A stretch of DNA of 64,000 nt from Dermatemys mawii (GCA_007922305.1 ML677373.1:16932242-16996241); one strand, 5' to 3'; shown: positions 12,101 through 23,040, numbered from the stretch's first letter. The notes: a model not told the origin generated them from the sequence alone. Made by a program: numbers and translations.

Positions 12101-12431
12101 GGTGAAGGAAAAATGAAAGAGTTAAGGACTGACTCATTGTCAGTTACTGGTGACCCTAAATGTAGGAAACCACACTAGCTGCAGATGAACTGTACCAAAG
12201 CCTAATACTCACAGAAGTATGTTTGCAACATTTCAACATGAAAAAATCTGTTATTTTGTTTGGTTTTAAAGATTCTGCTGCAGGGTTTGCAACCCAAATA
12301 TTGCATTGCTGTGCTAGTGCATAAGCACCAGAGAGCACAACAGACTGTACACAAAAGTAGAGATATGCCTGAGATACACAGTTGATGTCCATATCAGGAT
12401 TTTGAAACCCCCAATCCTCAATACAGGAAAC

Positions 12432-12645
12432 CAAAAGGACGGTCTACTGGTTAGTGCACTACTCTCAAACTGGGGAGACATGGGGTCAAGTCATTGCTCT
12501 ACCAGACTTCCTGTGACCTTGGTCAAGTCGGTTGGCTTTTCTGGCCTCTGTTCCTCTCTGGGGATAATAGTACTTCTCGAACCCCTGTGGATGTCGTGAG
12601 GGACTCAGATACTGTGGTAATAGGAGTCAGGTTAAGTAACTTAGG
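12432..12645 (+). repeat. MIR-like SINE with head
   Basis: This copy keeps the tRNA-like head 'ctactggttagtgcactact', the 'gggtcaagtcattgctctac' section, the core 'ctgtgaccttggtcaagtc', and 'ctctggggataatagtactt'. It is one of the better-preserved sense copies here. Confidence 0.75.
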
Positions 12646-12904
12646 TTGTTCTGATCCATATTTTTCATTTCAACTTAGAAATAAAGCACAAGGCAGATCT
12701 GCATCTGGATTCAATAACATATTTACCCTAAAGTTCACTGGTGGTCAGCTGTAGGGTTTTCAGTCAGACCTATCTTTACAGAAAAGCAATGCTGACCACT
12801 TGGCAGAAGCTAGGGCAAAAAGTAATTCAAATTTTTAAAACTATTTCAGTTTAATAATCAGAGAGGCTGTCAGCAACACCTACCTGTTAGGTGAACTTAA
12901 GGCT

Positions 12905-13000
12905 CTGATGAGTACAGCACTTAAGCATATGCTTAAATCAGTGAGATCTAAACAGGTGCTTAAAGTTAAATGTTAAGTGTTTTCCTGAATCTCCCTCATG
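12905..13000. repeat. Dispersed GCTTAAG-type repeat
   Basis: 'tacagcacttaagcatatgc', 'aacaggtgcttaaagttaaa' and 'gtgttttcctgaatct' match the pattern of the segment at 12000-12100. The class is not identified. Confidence 0.5.
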
Positions 13001-13289
13001 CTTTAACTTTTGGGGTGTATTGTAACCCCCAACCCCCTTAACACTTCTGGTGGAATACCTTCTAAAGATGTGGGAGGAAACCCATCATAAGTACATCTTG
13101 GTTGTGTGAGTGTATAAATTGAATGGTTCAAAGAACCAGATGTGGGCATATCTTGTATTCAGTGAACACATCTTAGAACATGGTGTTGGGTTTATAAAAT
13201 GGTTGTTTCACTTTAAATAAAGACATAAAGATACTTTTTTGGCATATAGATAATAGTCCCTTGTATACCGCATGCTTTAACAAGAGTCT

Positions 13290-13445
13290 AAAGTCAAAGA
13301 ATAACATTTTCCAAAGTGCCTAAGTTCCATTTTCAGAAGTGACTTAGATACCCAGGAGCCAAAATCCCAAGAGATGTAGGCTCCTAAGTGCTTTTGAAAA
13401 ATGGGAGTTTGGCTCCTAATTCACATAGGCGCTTTTAGAAATTTT
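13290..13445. repeat. Palindromic 'CCTAAGT' repeat
   Basis: The segment is roughly self-complementary. 'ttttccaaagtgcctaagtt' near the left end pairs with 'ataggcgcttttagaaattt' near the right end, with 'aggagcc' and 'ggctcct' words between. A similar segment lies at 22684-23040. I recognise the type from reptile genomes but cannot name the family. Confidence 0.55.
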
Positions 13446-13984
13446 ACTCCTAATCTTAATAACACTAGAAGGCACTACTGTTCACCTTCATAACACCCTG
13501 ATGTGGCACTGATCAGTTGAGCCTCTCTCTCTCTCTTCTAATGGACTGACAAGGTCTATAACTATCAGTTCCCTCCCTCCCTTATGGAAAAGCCGGACAG
13601 AGTTTAACAGAAAAGGCAAACCTTTCAATGAGCTATTTTAAAAATCACCCAAATACCATTAAGGAAGAATTATAACTCTGGTGTGGAATCCTATAGGATG
13701 TTTTATTTAAAATAAGGAGCTTCTGGATTAAGCTCTAACGCTTTTAACAGCCCTCTCTATAGAAACCAAGGGTTTCCTCCCCATTAGTTTCTACCGGCCG
13801 CCCTCTCGCCCACCCCTCATCTATATTTACCAAAAAAAAAAAGGGAAAACGGAGCTTATTCAAAAAGGGGTTTGAACTCATTTAAAGCCAGATCACGTGT
13901 GGTGGGTTCCACAGAAGGGGATCCTGGAAAGATAAGGATCTAAGCCGAGTGCTGGTACAAGAGCTCTCACCAATCCCCTTCACA
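13446..13984. other. Immediate NOG upstream flank
   Basis: Unique-looking DNA with no repeat recognised. It changes from AT-rich to CpG-rich sequence between about 13780 and 13990. The proximal upstream regulatory region of NOG would be expected here. Confidence 0.45.
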
Positions 13985-14668
13985 CCCAGACACACACACA
14001 CACGCTCGCTCGCCCCTTCTGCCCAGAGCCCCAGCGCGCCTCGCCGCCAGCAGAGGGCTCGCTCCTCCCGCTTCACTGGCGAGCGGGAGGCCGGGCGCAC
14101 TCCGGGAGAGGAGGCGGCTGCCGAGTCCCCGTCGGGCTGGACGCCAGCCTGAGCGAGCGCTCGCTGGGGATGACCTCACGGGCCCATGTGTGGAGCTGGG
14201 CAAATAGCCCCCCAGCAGCCAGGTAGCTGGGGGCGGGGGGTGTAGAGAGAGACGCACCGTGCCCAGGAAGGGCCGCCCGGAGAGCCGCAGGGCGAGCTAT
14301 AAAGGCGCCGTCCCCGCTCCCACCCCGTCCCTCCTGCGCTCGCCACCCTGCAGCCCCCGGGGCGCGGCTCCATAAAAGCCCCCTGGCGTGCGCCTGGAGT
14401 CGCCGCGTGTCCGCCGGAGCCGCGGAGCGGGGAGCGGGGGGCGAGCTCCGTCCCCACCTCCGGGAGGCGCATCTCCAAAGCCGCAGGACGCCTGGGAGCC
14501 GCCGCTTGCGGGGCGGGGGAAGCAGAGGCGGCGGCGGCCCGTGCGCGCAGCCCTTCCCCACCCGTGGGGGGTAGCGGGGGGAGCTGAGCCCGGCCGGACT
14601 TTGGCAGCGGGGGGGGGGTTACGTAGGGGGTTGGGGTTTTTTTCAAGGCGAGAGAGTCGGTGGTTTCC

Positions 14669-14701
14669 ATGGCGATGGCGCTGAAAGTGCAGGAAATTTA
14701 A
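14669..14701 (+). promoter_or_regulatory. Possible upstream ORF 1 (10 codons)
   Basis: An ATG in good context (CC before, G at +4, with a second in-frame ATG two codons on) opens ten codons and stops at TAA. It is a leader uORF only if transcription starts upstream of it, at one of the two distal TATA-like words. If the ATTTAAAG word that overlaps its stop is the TATA box, it would not be transcribed. Confidence 0.3.
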
Positions 14702-15143
14702 AGGCTTTGGAGCCGCGCTCCGCAGACACACTGGTGCCAACGCGCGTGGCGGCTGCAGCTGAGGAGGAGCCGGAGCCGGGTGCCGTGCGAGCTGCCGCGG
14801 GGAGCCCACGGGGAAGGAACCGGGCACGGATCTGCACCCCCCGCCCCCGCCACTCACCCACCCAAAGCCAACCCCGGCCCTGCTCCGGCGCGCACGGGAA
14901 AGGGGAGCAGCGGCGGCCAGGAGTCGTTTGGCCCCCCGAAAAGCGGCGCTCCCCCCCCCTCGGGGGGAAGGAAAAGCAGCAGTGGGGGTTGCAGGAGGCG
15001 ACTTCGCAGGCGAGAGGAGCGGCAGAGGGAGGGGGCTTTGCTGCGGGCTTCTTGGGGCGCAGCCGGCTGGGGCGGGTTCCCCCGAAGGACGAGCCCGCTT
15101 GGATCAAGCCCCTTCCCGGGTTTTCCCCCCCTCCCAGCCCCCA

Positions 15144-15182
15144 ATGCATTTGCTTGCACCTTCTCCCTCCGTCGCGTGGTGA
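15144..15182 (+). promoter_or_regulatory. Upstream ORF 2 (12 codons) before NOG
   Basis: This is the only ATG between 14702 and the NOG start. It opens 12 codons ending in TGA, 15 bases before the NOG ATG. Its context is weak (C at -3, C at +4), while the NOG ATG has A at -3 and G at +4. Leaky scanning should therefore reach NOG, with a possible modest dampening effect. It is included in the mRNA for any start upstream of it. Confidence 0.5.
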
Positions 15183-15197
15183 AGCCAGCCCCCGAGG

Positions 15198-15869
15198 ATG
15201 GATCATTCCCAGTGCCTAGTGGCTCTCCACGCCTGGCTGGTGCTGCTGGGTCTCCGGATAGAGCCGGGCGCTGGCCAGCATTATCTGCACATCCGCCCGG
15301 CGCCCAGCGACAACCTGCCCCTGGTGGATCTAATCGAGCATCCGGACCCTATCTTCGACCCCAAGGAGAAGGATCTTAACGAGACCCTGCTGCGGGGCCT
15401 GCTGGGCGGCCACTTCGACCCGAACTTTATGGCGGTCTCCTCGCCCGAGGAGCGGCTGGGGGGGGACGACCTGGGCGAGCTGGACTTGCTGCTCCGGCAG
15501 CGCCCCTCGGGGGCGATGCCCAGCGACATCAAAGGGCTGGAGTTTGCCGAGGGGCTGCCGCCGGGCAAGAAACACAGGCTGAGCAAAAAACTGCGCCGGA
15601 AGCTGCAGCTGTGGCTCTGGTCCCAGACCTTCTGCCCGGTCCTCTACACGTGGACCGACCTTGGCAGCCGCTTCTGGCCCCGCTACGTCCGCGTGGGCAG
15701 CTGCTACAGTAAGAGGTCTTGTTCGGTCCCCGAAGGCATGGTTTGCAAGCCGGCCAAGTCGGTGCATTTAACGATCCTGAGGTGGAGGTGCCAGCGCCGG
15801 GGGGGGCAGAGGTGCACATGGATACCCATTCAGTACCCCATCATTTCGGAGTGTAAATGCTCCTGCTAG
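15198..15869 (+). CDS. NOG: Noggin, secreted BMP antagonist
   Basis: A single intact exon encodes 223 residues. Noggin is a secreted disulphide-linked homodimer that binds BMPs and blocks their receptor surfaces, patterning the dorsal axis, skeleton and joints. Residues 1-26 form the signal peptide, and the mature chain should begin [10 protein letters not shown] at 27, the BMP-blocking clip segment. N61 in NET is an N-glycosylation site. A basic patch ([13 protein letters not shown], 123-135) matches the heparan sulphate-binding region. The cystine-knot domain holds nine cysteines (146, 169, 175, 183, 198, 206, 219, 221, 223) and ends CKCSC as in all noggins. Human noggin has 232 residues. 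The deficit lies in the Gly/Ala-rich linker near residues 80-92, which is short and acidic here. The start has A at -3 and G at +4, a strong context. Family assignment is certain by sequence. Confidence 0.99.
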   Translation: MDHSQCLVALHAWLVLLGLRIEPGAGQHYLHIRPAPSDNLPLVDLIEHPDPIFDPKEKDLNETLLRGLLGGHFDPNFMAVSSPEERLGGDDLGELDLLLRQRPSGAMPSDIKGLEFAEGLPPGKKHRLSKKLRRKLQLWLWSQTFCPVLYTWTDLGSRFWPRYVRVGSCYSKRSCSVPEGMVCKPAKSVHLTILRWRCQRRGGQRCTWIPIQYPIISECKCSC

Positions 15870-16168
15870 GATGTGCACTTAACCCCCCCCCCTCGAAACC
15901 GGACTCCCATGGTGGACTTTGCTGCCCGTCCATCCCGAAACAAAAAGACAATTGCTTTCTGGTTACCGTTGTAATGCACTGTAACGTGTAGGAGAATGTA
16001 TATGTGTGTGTATATATGGCACCGTTTTAATTGACTATTAAAAGGTCAGTATTATACGTGAAATAATCCGCGTCTACTGTATTTTTAAGACTATTATCCT
16101 GGTCGATGCTAATGTATCTTTTTATTTCTTGTATTTATATTCCAGACACAGAGAGAGAGAGAGAGATC

Positions 16169-16186
16169 GCTTCGCTTTGGCGAAGC
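16169..16186 (+). terminator. Hairpin next to polyA signal
   Basis: A perfect 7-bp stem, GCTTCGC (16169-16175) with GCGAAGC (16180-16186), has a 4-nt TTTG loop and lies 8 bases before the AATAAA signal. It could present or mask the 3' processing site. Function is inference. Confidence 0.5.
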
Positions 16187-16194
16187 CCTTTTTT

Positions 16195-16200
16195 AATAAA
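16195..16200 (+). terminator. Candidate polyadenylation signal AATAAA
   Basis: Canonical hexamer about 325 bases after the NOG stop codon, within TTTTAATAAAAAG. It would give a short 3' UTR. TG-rich sequence follows at 16270-16281, a plausible downstream element. Confidence 0.6.
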
Positions 16201-16436
16201 AAGATTAAAAAAACCAAACCAGACTTTTGGTGAAAAGACGGTTTTAAGCTATTTTCCATGCTTCGGAACGTGTGTGTGTGAGTTTTGAATGGACTTCGGA
16301 GTTTGAAAATTAATACACGCCTAGAGCACCACGTTATTGTAAATAGAGAGAACAAATATGAGTGACTTCACCCTCTGTCAATGAAGAGTCTCTGCTATTT
16401 ATTCTTTATATCCCTGTAGTCAAAGTGCCGCGCAGA

Positions 16437-16442
16437 ATTAAA
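16437..16442 (+). terminator. Candidate distal polyA signal ATTAAA
   Basis: The common variant hexamer, about 570 bases after the stop codon. It is followed by T- and GT-rich sequence ('ttggattttgtttggttttt') at 16469-16488, a good downstream element. Use of this site would give the longer NOG transcript. Confidence 0.5.
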
Positions 16443-16449
16443 GTCAACC

Positions 16450-17105
16450 ACTAAAAACACGAGCCGGTTGGATTTTGTTTGGTTTTTGGTTTGGATGCAG
16501 AATCCAGGTTGGTTTTCCCTCTTGCTTGGTCTAGCTGATTTATTGATCGTGTCTTCCGAGCAGGACGGTTCTGTATGGGAAGGGGAGGGGTCCCAGTCCC
16601 TGCCCCTTTACTGTGTGTGTTACAAGAGACCTAACAGCCCCAGAGGCTGGGGGATCTAACTTTGCCTGTGGGACTTGGCTGCTAACTTTGCCTGTGTGCT
16701 GGGATCCCTTGATCGCTAGAGTGAGACCGCTGCCTTCTTTTCTACGTTATCCCCTCTTCCCACTGCCTCCAGCCCACCCCCCGAAGAGTGCGCCCCGCAG
16801 AAGGACAAACTCTCCACGGCAGACTTCTTTCAACCGCTTGACATGTCATTGACAAGGGGCCACGTGTCGTTCACACCTGCCATTGCGGTGGGACGCGGCT
16901 GAAACTGGAGCCGGGGGCTTGGGGGTTTGGAGTGTTGCTGGAGACACGTTGGTCGCCTGATCTCTTTTCTGAACGGGAAACGATCCCACCTATCAACCGC
17001 ATTAACCCTTGGGGCGCTTGATCCCCTGGCCTCCTAGAGACTCTGCAGGCGACCCCTTGCAACAGCTGGGGATCGAAAGACCCACCCTTCCCCTTCCCCC
17101 CCCCC
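16450..17105. other. Downstream flank of NOG, no gene
   Basis: Unique-looking, moderately GC-rich sequence just beyond the transcript end. No repeat family and no exon-like frame with family resemblance. Confidence 0.45.
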
Positions 17106-17140
17106 TCGCCTCGCCTCGCCTCGCCTCGCCTCGCCTCGCC
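17106..17140. repeat. (TCGCC)7 microsatellite
   Basis: Seven perfect tandem TCGCC units follow a C run of about 11 bases. A CpG in every unit makes it a potentially methylated and length-variable tract about 1.2 kb past the NOG stop. Confidence 0.95.
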
Positions 17141-19504
17141 TCGCCGTGGCATGGCCATTGCTTGGAAATTGGCTTCGCTTGTGGCTGACTTTTGCTGCCC
17201 CAATTTAACCCCAAAGGCTAATTGAATAACGGTGAATTGGCCGTCACTCTCTCTTTCCACTGCAGGAGAAATGCTGTGTTTTGCTGGGCTGATGGGACAT
17301 GGACGAGGACTTACAGTATGACAGAGCAGTGAAGGAAAGACCAGTCATGATGCTTACGGGGAAGGGGGGGGTAACTGTTTTTCTATTTCTATGGGGATCC
17401 CACCGAAAAGAGGCTTGTTTCTTCGGTCGTATTCCCTTTCAGTAGCTACCTCCCAGCTACTGTGACATTAACGTGCTTTGATCCTTTCCCGCGGGGCGCT
17501 TTGGGCTGTAACTTGATCCTCCAGACGTGTTTTATTTTAATGTTCCTGAAAACGCACGTGTTGGAAAGTTTTCCGAGCAGTACCGCACATCGCCCCGTCT
17601 TTCCCCCTCCCCTCCTCCCATACAGACTTTTTATAACGCTTCTTGATGCTAAAGGGCTCGGCCTGTCTTCCTTCCAGCCTCTGTATTTCTGCTTGCCTGA
17701 GTGACTCGTTCATTACCGGTGAGAATTTGCCATCTTCAGTGTTGGCTCCAGAAGGAAAGACGCGCTGTGGTACTTGAGACGAGCTATGTTCCCTTTTGCT
17801 CAATAAACTTCGTTGTGGCTCTGTGGGGCTCTACCCCCCAGCTAAGCACTTGCCCTGTACGTGCTGGAAGAACTATCTCATAGATACCAACTGCAAAAAC
17901 AAACTTTCCGCCTTCCCCTCTGACAGTGAAGAAAACGTTTCCCCTATTTATCTTGGAATCAAAACCCCTTTTTCATAGTCTCAGGGAATCCATGGTAATT
18001 CTTTCCAATTCTTTCATTGACAGACCCCAGTCTCGATTTCTGGAATTTTGTAGCTTTTCCATCTCCCAGTGCATGTTATCTCTTATTCGGTGCATTTCAC
18101 TGTCCGCCTCTTTGCTCCTCCTTTCGATAGTTTTGGGTTTTTTTTAAAAAAATCAGCTCTTGGGACATTTGGGGGGGTATTCATTAACTTAGGGAGGAGG
18201 AACAGAGGCATTATTACTCAAATAGAAGGCATCCTGCCCCCAAGAGTATCTAAGGGTTCATTGTAAAAGGATTAAAAGTTAAAGACCTTCATCTTATGAT
18301 TCTTTCATTTAATCTTCGTGGCGCCTGAAAGACATGCTGGATGGATGATCACATTTAAAATATTCCTAATGCCGGCTACTTTAGGACTCCAGGCAGGGCA
18401 AACAAACGTAATTTATTTCTAGAAGAAAGGGGATATTGAGATGTTTACGTTTCTGAACCACCATTACCGTGTATGTTTGTTAGATTCTGACAAATACCCA
18501 AAAAACATTAAAATCAGCCATTCATCACACATGAATTTATGCAAAACTTTCTGTGCCTGGGGCCAATATTTTTTTAAACAGAGTTTCACTTGCAAAAAAA
18601 ATTATTTTTTAAAAAAAGCCAAAAGCTAGTTATTTCATGACTGGTAAACAGGAGAATTGTGTGAACAGAAACTATTTCATGCTGGGATGACAGCCAGGGA
18701 TTCGGGAATGTCAACAAAAGTTCCCCGAAGGTTGAAAATGTCACTGGAGTACAATGCAAGGTCCTTCCCCCGATTAGCAAACCTTCCCGAAGTAAGATTT
18801 CCAGTTCCATTCATTACTTATCTATTCATCGAGTAATGCACGTGTGTCTAACTGGAGCAATTGCTGCACAGAGAGACATCATCTAGAAACTACATCTGAT
18901 CTGACTGTTGGGTAAAGGTTAAAATGATGAGGGGATGTAAGTGTGTGTCTGTGTCTGTATTTGCAAGTCTGAGTGTTATTTTTAACCTGACCGTATCCCT
19001 TTAATCAGAAATCAGTTATAGCTTTGTTAATAATCCCTTTGGTTAAAGAATATTAAATGTCAACAAAAAAATCAGATGCTCTTGCCACCTGTTTTTACTT
19101 TTGTCTGCAGTCAGAGGGTAAATAGTCTAGTCAGTTTCATTCTGGATTTAGGTCAGTTTCACTTTCCGGTTCTCCTGCCCTGTTGCTGCAGTATTTGTTT
19201 TGTAGGTACTTCAGGACAAACAAAAAAACTTTTTGATTAATACTTTTATGCAGATATGTTCTCGATATTAAATTTGACAGCATTTTGTAATCAAGACAAA
19301 TTAAGGATCCTTTCAGCTGAAATCAATTCATGTGTATGGTGTCCTTTATATGTGGTACCACAAGAGAGATTTCACAGACTACTGTAAAGCAGTAAATAGA
19401 AATAAATGGAAAAGGAGAAGGTAGAGAGTGAAATTTAAGTTATGACTCACTTTTCTCACACACACATTATTACTATCTTAAAGTACAGTGGACTATTAAA
19501 TATC
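17141..19504. other. Long repeat-free stretch
   Basis: I recognise no transposon, SINE or gene across about 2.3 kb, unusual for this window. Repeat-free DNA next to a developmental gene is often regulatory. That is inference, and no specific element can be defined. Confidence 0.4.
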
Positions 19505-19765
19505 AGGAGATTTGAATTTCATTTCCAGCTCTGTCACAGTCTTTTAGTGTGGCACTGAGCCAAGTGGCTTAATCTCTCTGTGCCTCAATTCCTCATCTGT
19601 AAAAGGGGGATAACGGGGAATACTTTCTTTCTCTCACACTTTGTCTATCTAGAGTTTACTAACTCTCCTGGTCACGGACTATCTCAAACTATATGCTTGG
19701 ATAGTATCTAGCACCCGAGGGCCTGATTTTGTTTGGGGCCTTTAGGTGCTACTGAATTGCACATG
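19505..19765 (+). repeat. MIR-like SINE
   Basis: Well-preserved sense copy: 'atttccagctctgtcacagt', 'ggcttaatctctctgtgcct', 'tcctcatctgtaaaaggggg', and the tail 'tagcacccgagggcctgatt' with 'ggggcctttaggtgctactg'. Confidence 0.85.
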
Positions 19766-20115
19766 TAGTCCATCACTTTTGCCACTGCAGGATTGTTTCT
19801 TGCATTATGTTCGCTAATGCTTTGTTGTTCTACCTGTCAGAATCAATATGCAGTTTTTGAAGAAAGGTGCATTATATTAAGCACCATTTTAAAATATAAG
19901 AATGAAACAAATGCTATGTGGGTGAAAATAAAACCCAGAAGTAATTTCCCCTAAGATTGGGGAGACGAAAACTCAAAATTAGACCATTCTAAAAACGCTC
20001 GCTCTATGCAGGAAAAACAAACAGGGGAAAGCAGAGAGCAGAAAGTGTTAATATAAGGTGTCCTCACACCTGAACTTAAATAATCCTGGAAACCTTCATT
20101 CATTATCCTCTAATT

Positions 20116-20424
20116 CAGGGGTCTCCAAACTTTATGAGACGAGGGCCATATTAGATTTTTGAAGGGGCTTTGCGGGCCGAAGTGACGGTGAAAAAATTCA
20201 ATAAATGGAAATATATGCAAAATTCCCCCCCTTTGCTCCTCTGGCTGCTGCTGCAGGGGCACTCACCCCTCCGCACTGGGGCCACCAGCAGCAGTTCGCA
20301 GATGGGGGTGGGACGGCAGCGGCTTCTCCTCATGCCTGCTCCGTGTGCCTGCTCAGCTGGAGGGCCGGACAAATCAAAGCCACGGGCCAGATCTGGCCCC
20401 TGGGCTGCAGTTTGGAGACCCCTG
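20116..20424. mobile_element. hAT-type MITE with target duplication
   Basis: Terminal inverted repeats CAGGGGTCTCCAAACT (left) and AGTTTGGAGACCCCTG (right) are perfect over 16 bp. An 8-bp target-site duplication flanks them, CTCTAATT on the left and CTCTAGTT on the right (7 of 8). These are hallmarks of hAT elements. The 309-bp length carries no transposase frame, so it is non-autonomous. 'gggccagatctggccc' next to the right end is a further dyad. Confidence 0.92.
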
Positions 20425-22683
20425 CTCTAGTTCACACTGCCATCCTAGTTAAAAGCTATGGGTCTCTGCTTCAGGATGTGTTTGCAAGCAGCAGGTATGA
20501 ATGAGGATGGAAAAATCAGGTGAATAATCCTGCATAGAAATAAGAGTAATGGCACTTTTAAAGGTGTTGGGTGAGGGTTTTCCTCTTAGTTTTTTATAGA
20601 GAAATATCCTTAATTGAGTAACATCAACAGCTATTAATAAAATTCTAGCAGTTCATGTTACTTGTTGTGTTATATAAATATAATCTGAGTTGTGACTGCT
20701 AGATCTTGGATCTTTTTAAAAAGAAGATAGTCCAGCTCAGAGACTTGCCAGGACTTTTCATTGAAAGTCGAAACAAAAACTATGACATCACCATAAAATG
20801 TAACATCATAGCTTTCAAGCTAAGCCAAACCAAAGGTATATTAGTAGGGGAATGCTGCCACCTGGTAGATTCATGCTAGGAATAGATACGATAAACTCAT
20901 TCATTGGGGAGGAGAATGGCCACACACTTCCTGGAGTATCCGCAAGGATCCTGTAGTCTTTATGTGCCTGTAAGCCCACTGGGAGTTTTGCTAGTACATG
21001 CAACTGCTGCAGAATTTGTGTCAATGCTCTCTTTAAGGGAGCAACTATAGTGAATTTGAAGAGACCCTTTCATTCCCTGCTTCACTCAAAGACCAGACAA
21101 GACGCTCCAGTAGTTACACAGAAGGTAGTAAATATGTGTACTTGAAAACAAAGGTTGGGATGGTTAAGCACAGGAGACCTGGGTAGTAAGGGCCTAGAAA
21201 CCACAGAGGGAGTGAGACAGGATCTACAGCTTGCAGACCCCCTCCCATGAGTTTTTGCACCCACACTTTGCTTTTAGGGATCCTGGTTTCTGTGCTGAAG
21301 TGTGGGGAAAGCGACTGCTCAATGTGACAGGCTTTCCTGGAGCCTAGACTGAAATCCACGTGGGTCACCCTAGTATTACGGCCCACGCATGGCACCTTGC
21401 TTTGCTGAAGTGGGATGGGAGGGGGCAATAGCACATGGCTATAGGGGGCTGCCAAGGACAACACAACACAACTCACTCGGGAGGCAGGCTGCTCGAGGAG
21501 AAACCAGCTAACAGTGCAGAGGATCTAGTCCCTCAGATGGGTGCTTCAAGTTCTGAAGCACTGGGAACCAACATCCCCTTAGATCTTGGGCTTGGCAGGG
21601 TTCTTCCTTCCACCTTCTGTCCTCTCCATGAAGCACCAGCCCCACAAAATGATTGCTCATGTGAATAATACTTACTCAAAAGAGTTAGGTCATTGACTTG
21701 AACAAGGCATGGAGGTCTGCAAGATGAAGCCCTACATTCAAACCATAAGCATTTACTTTCATGCCCTTCAGAGCTCTTAGGCCTGAATCCCGCAAACTGC
21801 TTGGCATGAACATTCCCCCGGTAGCCGCACAGAGCCCCGTTGGCTTTGTCATGGCTGGAAGGAGTCCATCTATCTGAAGCAGCCTGTGGGATCAGGACTT
21901 TGTTATGCGCGTACAAATCAGAGCAGTCTCATAATTCGTATTAGAGTGTTGCAAAGTAGCAAACCAAAAACTAGAAACACAAGAAGAGGACACTGATGCT
22001 TGACACCAGCCCAGATTTCTCTGATGCTGCCCTGTGAGCTTGATGTTGAAAGGCACTGAGCATTTTGGCCTGATCCAGCCAGTCATTTAAATCACATCTG
22101 TAGCTTAAAGCGTATGTGTAGACCTACTGAAGCTAATAACTTTAAGCACATGAGCAGTGCTGAGCAGTGCTTTGGATCAGGCCAATGCTCAGGACCACGC
22201 AGGACCTACCCAGAGGGAAGCAAACGCAGCTTGGGTGCTCAGAAGAGGGCAGTTTTACCTAAGCGGGAACAGCTGAGTGTGGTGGTTTATATAAAACGAT
22301 ATACCATGTATGTATGGCATGTGGCAGTAAATGAAACACTTACTTCAGAACTTATTGAAGTTCTTTCAGCAAAAAAATGACTTTGAGGTTGGCTTTTATG
22401 CTTTGTTTCAAATGAGGCGGCGGTCCTAATTTGTTACTCCAGACTCTGCCATGGTATCCCTCTCATATCTAATGGGAAACTAGATATAGAGACTTGAAAG
22501 AGATCATTTCAATTTTCCATCTATCGTATCAAAAAATAGCATCAGTCTAATGAAGTGTCATGGAGTTAAATGGTTAGACCGTAATCATTCGCAATGTATT
22601 TAAAACAATCAAAATGAAAGTTTCAAGCAGCCAGACTTGATTCCTCTTACCTTTGAGCTTTTGAGAGATGCCAGTAGACTTTA
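20425..22683. other. Non-coding DNA, no gene recognised
   Basis: No exons or RNA genes. A self-complementary 'cctgaatcccgcaaactgct' to 'gcctgtgggatcagg' segment lies at about 21780-21900, and a GCTTAAG-type dispersed repeat at about 22090-22185. The rest is unassigned. Confidence 0.45.
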
Positions 22684-23040
22684 AGGCCAACATTTTCAAG
22701 CTGGGGTGCCTAAAATTAGGCATCTAACTCCATTTTCAGATACCATGGGGATTCAGGGGGAGTGGCCTGAATTTCAAACACTGAGTGTTCACAACTCCCA
22801 ATAAGGGATCATTTTATCAGTGCTGGATCCTCAGCACATCTAAAAATCAGCCCACTTCTATATCAGGGATTAAATATGTGAGTAGGCATCTAACTGTAGG
22901 AACCTACATTTTAAAAAGTTTGGCTTAAGAGTCTAGGGTAGGATTTTCAAGACCTAAATGGGAGTTGTGCCCACTTCCCATTGACAGCCAATGGGATTAG
23001 GAGTCTAACTCCTTTCGGTGCATTAGAAAATGCTTCCCAC
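22684..23040. repeat. Palindromic 'CCTAAA' repeats
   Basis: Two neighbouring segments of the type seen at 13290-13445: 'acattttcaagctggggtgc' with 'ctaactccattttcag', then 'aggattttcaagacctaaat' with 'ccaatgggattaggagtc' and 'gaaaatgc'. The family name is not known to me. Confidence 0.5.

Larger units (their letters stand above)
13985..15880 (+). promoter_or_regulatory. CpG island over NOG promoter and exon
   Basis: Very GC- and CpG-rich sequence begins near 13985 and continues through the coding exon, as is usual for a developmental regulator promoter. Three TATA-like words lie in it on the plus strand: CTATAAAG at 14297-14304, CATAAAAG at 14371-14378 and ATTTAAAG at 14696-14703. The transcription start cannot be fixed from sequence alone. 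The last of the three would give the shortest leader, about 470 bases. Many long open frames on both strands here are by-products of the base composition. Confidence 0.75.
15870..16442 (+). other. NOG 3' untranslated region
   Basis: AT-rich sequence downstream of the TAG stop, with GA and TG short repeats (16149-16166, 15999-16012). The end is uncertain: AATAAA at 16195-16200 and ATTAAA at 16437-16442 are the two candidate cleavage signals. No splice is needed, in line with the intronless family structure. Confidence 0.6.

Noticed and set aside
14073..15379. Several long open frames (100-199 codons) on both strands over the NOG promoter and leader
   Set aside because: They lie in CpG-rich DNA where stops are rare, overlap one another in many frames, have no ATG in most plus-strand cases and show no family resemblance. 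NOG explains the locus.
15281..15819. Three minus-strand open frames of 96-145 codons opposite the NOG exon
   Set aside because: These are shadow frames of a GC-rich coding exon, with low-complexity translation and no known motif.
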